Positions 6,540-9,494 of a DNA stretch of 9,494 bases are shown here, one piece after another. Every line of letters begins with the position of its first letter. Positions within the stretch are counted from its first letter, which is position 1. Source of the DNA: Actinomycetota bacterium (GTDB lineage Bacteria; Actinomycetota; Acidimicrobiia; Acidimicrobiales; Iamiaceae). The notes beneath the pieces were generated by a model. That model did no database searches. It had not been told where the DNA came from and saw nothing but the letters and a program-made list of their open reading frames with translations. Made by a program: the position numbers and the translations under genes. The stretch spans positions 1 through 9,494 of the forward strand of contig JAFDWI010000286.1 of NCBI GenBank assembly GCA_018268545.1, read 5' to 3'.

Positions 6540-7415
6540 TCAGGCGATGAAGGATTCGGCGAAGGCTTCCATCCGCATGCGGACGTGGTCCGCGTCGTAG
6601 CCGTAGCGATCCTTGGCGGGCGATCGGGTCAGCCACGGTGCCTGCATCACACCCGACACGCCCAGATCCTCGAAGCGTGCATACAGGTCGCGGTCCGGTG
6701 CGGCGTGCAACGCGACGATGATCTCGAAGGGATCGTCCGCACGTCCTTCGGCACGGCGGAGCTCGCTCATCTCGGTGAGCATCGATTCCATCTGCTCGGG
6801 CGTCGAGCTTGCAGCGGGGATCCAGCCGTCGCCGTAGCGGGCGGCCCGGCGCATCGCCGGCTTGGAGTTTCCGCCGATGATCACCGGAACCTTCTCGGTC
6901 GGTACGGGCGCGATCCGGACATCGGAGAAGTCGTAGTGTTCGCCGTGGAAGTCCACGGCCTCGCCGGTGAACAACAATCCGAGCGCCTCGATCATCTCGT
7001 TCAACCGCTTCCCACGTGACGCGAAGTCCTGACCGGTCTGGCGGAACTCGTCTTCGCACCAACCCGATGCGACGCCGAGCATCGCCCGGTTCTTCGACAA
7101 CACCGCGGCGGTCGACACGGCCTTCGCGACGGTGAACAGGTCGCGGGCCGGTGCGACGTAGATGTTGGTGGTGAACCGGATGCGCTCGGTGATCTGCGCC
7201 ATCGCCGACATGATCACCCACGGGTCCGGCCAGTGCATGTCGGCCGTCCACATCGGTTTGCCGTCGGGGGTGTAGGGGTACGTGGCTTCGAGTGCATCTG
7301 ACCAGAACAGGTGGTCCGGCAGCGCCACACCGGCGAACCCGTATTCCTCCGCACAGCGCGCCGCCTCCAGTTGCACGTCGGTGTCGAGGAAAGCGATCGA
7401 TGCCCAGTAGTCCAC
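6540..7415 (-). CDS. LLM-class F420-dependent oxidoreductase (second paralogue)
   Basis: A 291-residue luciferase-like barrel protein. GTG at 7415 is preferred over the upstream ATG at 7502 because the protein then opens directly into the first beta strand (VDYWASIAFLDTD). The 29 extra residues from 7502 would be encoded across the palindrome and -10 box and do not resemble the family. Motifs parallel those of the paralogue at 3667-4539: ALPDH (31-35), EATYPYTPDGKP (43-54), ERIRFTTNIYV (77-87), GVASGWCEDEF (114-124), PVIIGG (177-182) and ARYGDGW (192-198). F420 or flavin hydride chemistry is expected from the family; the substrate is unknown. The C-terminal third differs most from the other copy (WLTRSPAKDRYGYDADHVR), which suggests different substrates or partners. 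It is first in the minus-strand operon with the MFS gene. Confidence 0.9.
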   Translation of the reverse strand: MDYWASIAFLDTDVQLEAARCAEEYGFAGVALPDHLFWSDALEATYPYTPDGKPMWTADMHWPDPWVIMSAMAQITERIRFTTNIYVAPARDLFTVAKAVSTAAVLSKNRAMLGVASGWCEDEFRQTGQDFASRGKRLNEMIEALGLLFTGEAVDFHGEHYDFSDVRIAPVPTEKVPVIIGGNSKPAMRRAARYGDGWIPAASSTPEQMESMLTEMSELRRAEGRADDPFEIIVALHAAPDRDLYARFEDLGVSGVMQAPWLTRSPAKDRYGYDADHVRMRMEAFAESFIA

Positions 7416-7422
7416 GGCGCGC

Positions 7423-7428
7423 AGCCTA
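7423..7428 (-). promoter_or_regulatory. Predicted -10 box of a second leaderless promoter
   Basis: On the minus strand TAGGCT (TAnnnT type) is followed by 7 nt (GCGCGCC) and then GTG 7415, with no Shine-Dalgarno sequence. The right half of the operator, CGTCAG, sits exactly 17 nt upstream in the -35 position. The layout mirrors that of the promoter at 1388. Confidence 0.5.
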
Positions 7429-7445
7429 GTTGCGACAGGTCCGAA

Positions 7446-7460
7446 CTGACGGGGCGTCAG
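7446..7460. promoter_or_regulatory. Palindromic operator, right copy of CTGACG-N3-CGTCAG
   Basis: Perfect 6-bp inverted arms CTGACG / CGTCAG around a 3-nt spacer (GGG on the plus strand, CCC on the minus). The arms are identical to the core of the site at 1352-1370, and only the spacer differs. It ends 30 nt before GTG 7415, against 31 nt from the same core to ATG 1400 at the other site. Probably the same regulator acts at both. Confidence 0.7.
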
Positions 7461-7500
7461 AAACTCTGTGGGCCGGGTGTGGCACGCGTCGACGGGGTCC

Positions 7501-7530
7501 ATGTCCGACGGCGATCTGTGACGCCGACAT
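7501..7530 (-). terminator. Possible hairpin after the esterase gene
   Basis: Arms ATGTC...GGCG (7501-7505, 7510-7513) pair with CGCCGACAT (7522-7530), with a 4-nt bulge on one side and an 8-nt loop. It starts 10 nt past the esterase stop on the minus strand. No U-rich tract follows, so it is at best a weak or Rho-assisted terminator separating the esterase from the LLM promoter. Confidence 0.25.
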
Positions 7531-7539
7531 GCGAGTGGG

Positions 7540-9075
7540 TCAGATGCCCGAGCTCTCCCACACCGGTCGGAGCCGGCCGGTCGGATCCTCCGCCACGTGC
7601 GGGTCGACGTCGAGGATCATGGTCATCCGGTCCGGGTCGCGCCACTGCGGCCACTCGGGCAGACCATCGGCGTGGGGTGTTCCAGTGCGGGCGAACGTCG
7701 TCCAGGTGTCGGCCATGTTCGCGGCGAGGCGCTGCGTCGCCTCGGTGGCCTCCCCGGTGAGCATCTCCACACCGGGCGCGTCGAGGTTGTCGAACACGAA
7801 CGGGATCTCGAGCGCGTGCGTCGACCCCATCAATCCGCCGAACGCGGTCGAGGTGTGGTGGAACTCGTAGACGTGACACGACCCGTGACCCTGGTGCGCT
7901 TGGGCCATGCGCAGTGCCGGGATGCGGAACACCAGATCGGTCGAGATCCGCTCTGCGAGGGCGTCGGGTGTCGCGTCGGGTTCGATCGATCGGTAGGCCT
8001 CGACCAGCCCTTCGGGGTCGGCAGGCGCGAAGCGTCTCGCCCGATGCAACAGCGTCGCGTCGTCCCCCGGTTTCAGCGCCGGAACGATCATGAAGAACAG
8101 GCGCATCTCGTCGAGGTTGGTGCCCGTCAGCAGATCGACCCCGGCCGACGAACCCGCTCGGATCGCGTCCAGGGGTGCATCGGGGAGGGTCGTGCCGTCG
8201 ACGACCGGCTGGAACGGCAACCCCGACACGTCGCCGATCTCGGCGCCCACCGCGGACTGCGCGACCAGTAGGGCTTCGATCGGGACCGCCCGCAGCGCGT
8301 CCACGTCGCCGGGCTCCACGCCGAGCTCGGCGCACATGCGGGTCGCGACGTCGCTCGCCCGATCCGGATCCGACGCGTTCGACGCGGCACCGGACTCGGC
8401 GATCGCCCGGTGGAACAGTCCTTTGGATGCGGGAAGCGCGAGGTGCGTGCCGACGCTCATCCCACCGGCGGACTCACCGAAGATCGTCACGTTCGCCGGA
8501 TCGCCACCGAAGGCCTCGATGTTGTCGCGTACCCAGCCGAGCGCGGCGGCCTGGTCGAGGAGACCCACGTTGCCACTCCCCGCGTACCGGTCGCCCGCCA
8601 GATCGGCCAGGTGCAGGAAACCCAAGGCACCGAGCCGATAGTTGACCGTGACGACCACGACGTCCCTTCTCGCCAGTGCCGCACCGTCGTACCAGGGGAT
8701 CGTGCCCGAACCGTTGGTGAACGCGCCGCCGTGGATCCACACCATCACGGGGCGTCGGGCTCCGTCGGGAGCCGGGGTCCACACATGCAGGGTCAGACAG
8801 TCCGCTTCGGACTGCGGCGGTGCGGCGGCGTCCGGGCCGAGCAGTTGGGTCATCATGTCGGGTGGTTGGGGTGCCTGGGGGAACGTGCCGGTCGCGTCGC
8901 GCACGCCCGTCCACCCCTCGGGGGCCTGCGGAGGTGCGAAACGCAGCGTTCCGATCGGTGGTGCCGCATAGGGGATGCCGAGGAACCGGTAGGCGCCGCG
9001 GGCGTGGTCGCCGCGCACCTGCCCGCAGGAGGTGGCGACCGTGCCGAGGGTCGGGTCGAAGTCGTGGTCGGTCAT
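7540..9075 (-). CDS. Type B carboxylesterase (alpha/beta hydrolase)
   Basis: A 511-residue esterase of the carboxylesterase/lipase B family, which hydrolyses carboxylic esters. Visible features: FLGIPYAAPPIGTLRFAPP (31-49), DCLTLHVWTP (92-101), the oxyanion-hole HGGAF (115-119), the GESAGG elbow with nucleophile Ser202, the probable acid Glu323 in GTNLDEMR, and the probable catalytic His420 in GSTHALEIPFVF. All triad positions are intact. ATG 9075 is chosen because GGAG lies 6 nt upstream and the family N-terminus begins there; the open frame continues to 9318, but that part overlaps the DUF1269-like gene and shows no family features. No signal peptide is seen, so it is probably cytoplasmic. 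It lies outside the operator-bracketed gene group, so its participation in that pathway is uncertain. Confidence 0.93.
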   Translation of the reverse strand: MTDHDFDPTLGTVATSCGQVRGDHARGAYRFLGIPYAAPPIGTLRFAPPQAPEGWTGVRDATGTFPQAPQPPDMMTQLLGPDAAAPPQSEADCLTLHVWTPAPDGARRPVMVWIHGGAFTNGSGTIPWYDGAALARRDVVVVTVNYRLGALGFLHLADLAGDRYAGSGNVGLLDQAAALGWVRDNIEAFGGDPANVTIFGESAGGMSVGTHLALPASKGLFHRAIAESGAASNASDPDRASDVATRMCAELGVEPGDVDALRAVPIEALLVAQSAVGAEIGDVSGLPFQPVVDGTTLPDAPLDAIRAGSSAGVDLLTGTNLDEMRLFFMIVPALKPGDDATLLHRARRFAPADPEGLVEAYRSIEPDATPDALAERISTDLVFRIPALRMAQAHQGHGSCHVYEFHHTSTAFGGLMGSTHALEIPFVFDNLDAPGVEMLTGEATEATQRLAANMADTWTTFARTGTPHADGLPEWPQWRDPDRMTMILDVDPHVAEDPTGRLRPVWESSGI

Positions 9076-9085
9076 GGGGATCTCC

Positions 9086-9089
9086 AGTT
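9086..9089 (-). promoter_or_regulatory. Shine-Dalgarno site deciding the esterase start
   Basis: On the minus strand CTGGAG-ATCCCC-ATG gives a GGAG core near 9085-9082 with about 6-nt spacing to ATG 9075. No comparable site precedes the longer open-frame starts. Coordinates are approximate to a few bases. Confidence 0.45.
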
Positions 9090-9127
9090 CGTCGGGGGAC
9101 GGCCGAGCACCCGCGCGTTCGTCTGTT

Positions 9128-9141
9128 CCAAGGATCCTCGG
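9128..9141. promoter_or_regulatory. Imperfect 14-bp palindrome upstream of the esterase
   Basis: CCAAGGATCCTCGG is symmetric except at one base pair and is centred about 60 nt before the esterase start. It could be an operator, or chance, since GGATCC-type palindromes are short and common. I see no convincing -10/-35 pair in the 94-nt gap (9076-9169). Confidence 0.2.
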
Positions 9142-9169
9142 GGTCGTGATACATCCACGGTGATGGCTG

Positions 9170-9494
9170 TCATGCCGAGGGCTCGGGCGCCTCGTCGGGT
9201 TCGGCGGTGCCGGTGTCCTGGCCGACGGCTTCACGCAGACGAGCCAGCGTCGCCGAATCCAGGCTCGTCGACACGACCTCCGCGCCGGGGAAGCGCGCGG
9301 CTTCGGCGACGAGCGCATCGCGGTTCACGTCGTCGACCAACACCGCGACGATCGTCGAGCCGGGCTCCACCGTCGCCCGGAACCACTCGACCCACTCGTC
9401 CGAAATTCCCAGGTCGACGACCTTCGCGCCGATCGCACCCGCCCCGGCTCCGACGGCGGCGCCCGCGGCCCATCCGATCGGACCACCCAAGACC
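9170..9494 (-). CDS. DUF1269-like protein, C-terminal part (5' truncated)
   Basis: About 108 residues ending at the TGA read from 9172-9170; the frame is open to the window edge, so the true start is outside. It begins with a Gly/Ala-rich hydrophobic stretch (GGPIGWAAGAAVGAGAGAIG), then VVDLGISDEWVEWFRATVEPG, then strand-like IVAVLVDDVNRDALV and GAEVVSTSLDSATLARLREAV. This order (glycine-rich membrane-like hairpin, 'DLGIxDxF/W' helix, 'PGSS..vLV', 'vl.tsLs...L') matches the DUF1269 family of bacterial proteins, whose role is not established. The tail is acidic (TAEPDEAPEPSA). The TTG at 9490 should not be taken as the start. The esterase starts 94 nt downstream on the same strand and may or may not share a transcript. 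Confidence 0.75.
   Translation of the reverse strand, partial: VLGGPIGWAAGAAVGAGAGAIGAKVVDLGISDEWVEWFRATVEPGSTIVAVLVDDVNRDALVAEAARFPGAEVVSTSLDSATLARLREAVGQDTGTAEPDEAPEPSA

Noticed and set aside
9076..9318. An 81-residue N-terminal extension of the esterase
   Set aside because: It overlaps the end of the DUF1269-like gene and lacks family likeness, whereas ATG 9075 has a good ribosome site and the expected family N-terminus.

Overview
The window looks like chromosomal DNA from a high-GC actinobacterium. GC is high throughout, several starts are GTG, and there are two F420-dependent luciferase-like (LLM) oxidoreductases, a TetR regulator and a FadD-type ligase. Two promoters look leaderless: a TAnnnT box sits 6-7 nt before the start codon with no Shine-Dalgarno sequence. 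An Acidimicrobiia-like source is my guess from gene style, not shown by any marker. I see no rRNA, tRNA, CRISPR array, insertion sequence or integrase.

Layout. (1) 1-1339, plus strand: the 3' end of a chorismate-binding enzyme (PabB/TrpE family), joined by a 1-nt stop/start overlap to a secreted or lipid-anchored NodB-type polysaccharide deacetylase. (2) 1340-5253, plus strand: a promoter/operator region, then an isochorismatase-fold protein lacking the canonical catalytic residues, a FadD3-like acyl-CoA synthetase, an LLM oxidoreductase and a TetR regulator, all tightly spaced. (3) 5241-7460, minus strand: an MFS transporter downstream of a second LLM oxidoreductase, read from its own promoter. 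The TetR and MFS genes converge and overlap by 13 bp. (4) 7540-9075, minus strand: a type B carboxylesterase. (5) 9170 to the window end, minus strand: the C-terminal part of a DUF1269-like protein.

The main observation is that regions 2 and 3 form one bracketed unit. Each outer end has the same inverted repeat, CTGACG-N3-CGTCAG, at 1354-1368 and 7446-7460. Each copy lies 30-31 nt before the start codon of a predicted leaderless gene, and the two promoters point inward at each other. Between them lie six genes: hydrolase-like protein, CoA ligase, LLM, TetR, MFS and LLM. The simplest reading is a self-contained regulon in which the TetR protein binds both operators. It would control uptake or export, CoA activation and F420- or flavin-dependent redox conversion of an unidentified organic acid. 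The operator-TetR link and the substrate are inferences. The carboxylesterase lies outside the bracket and may or may not belong to the pathway.
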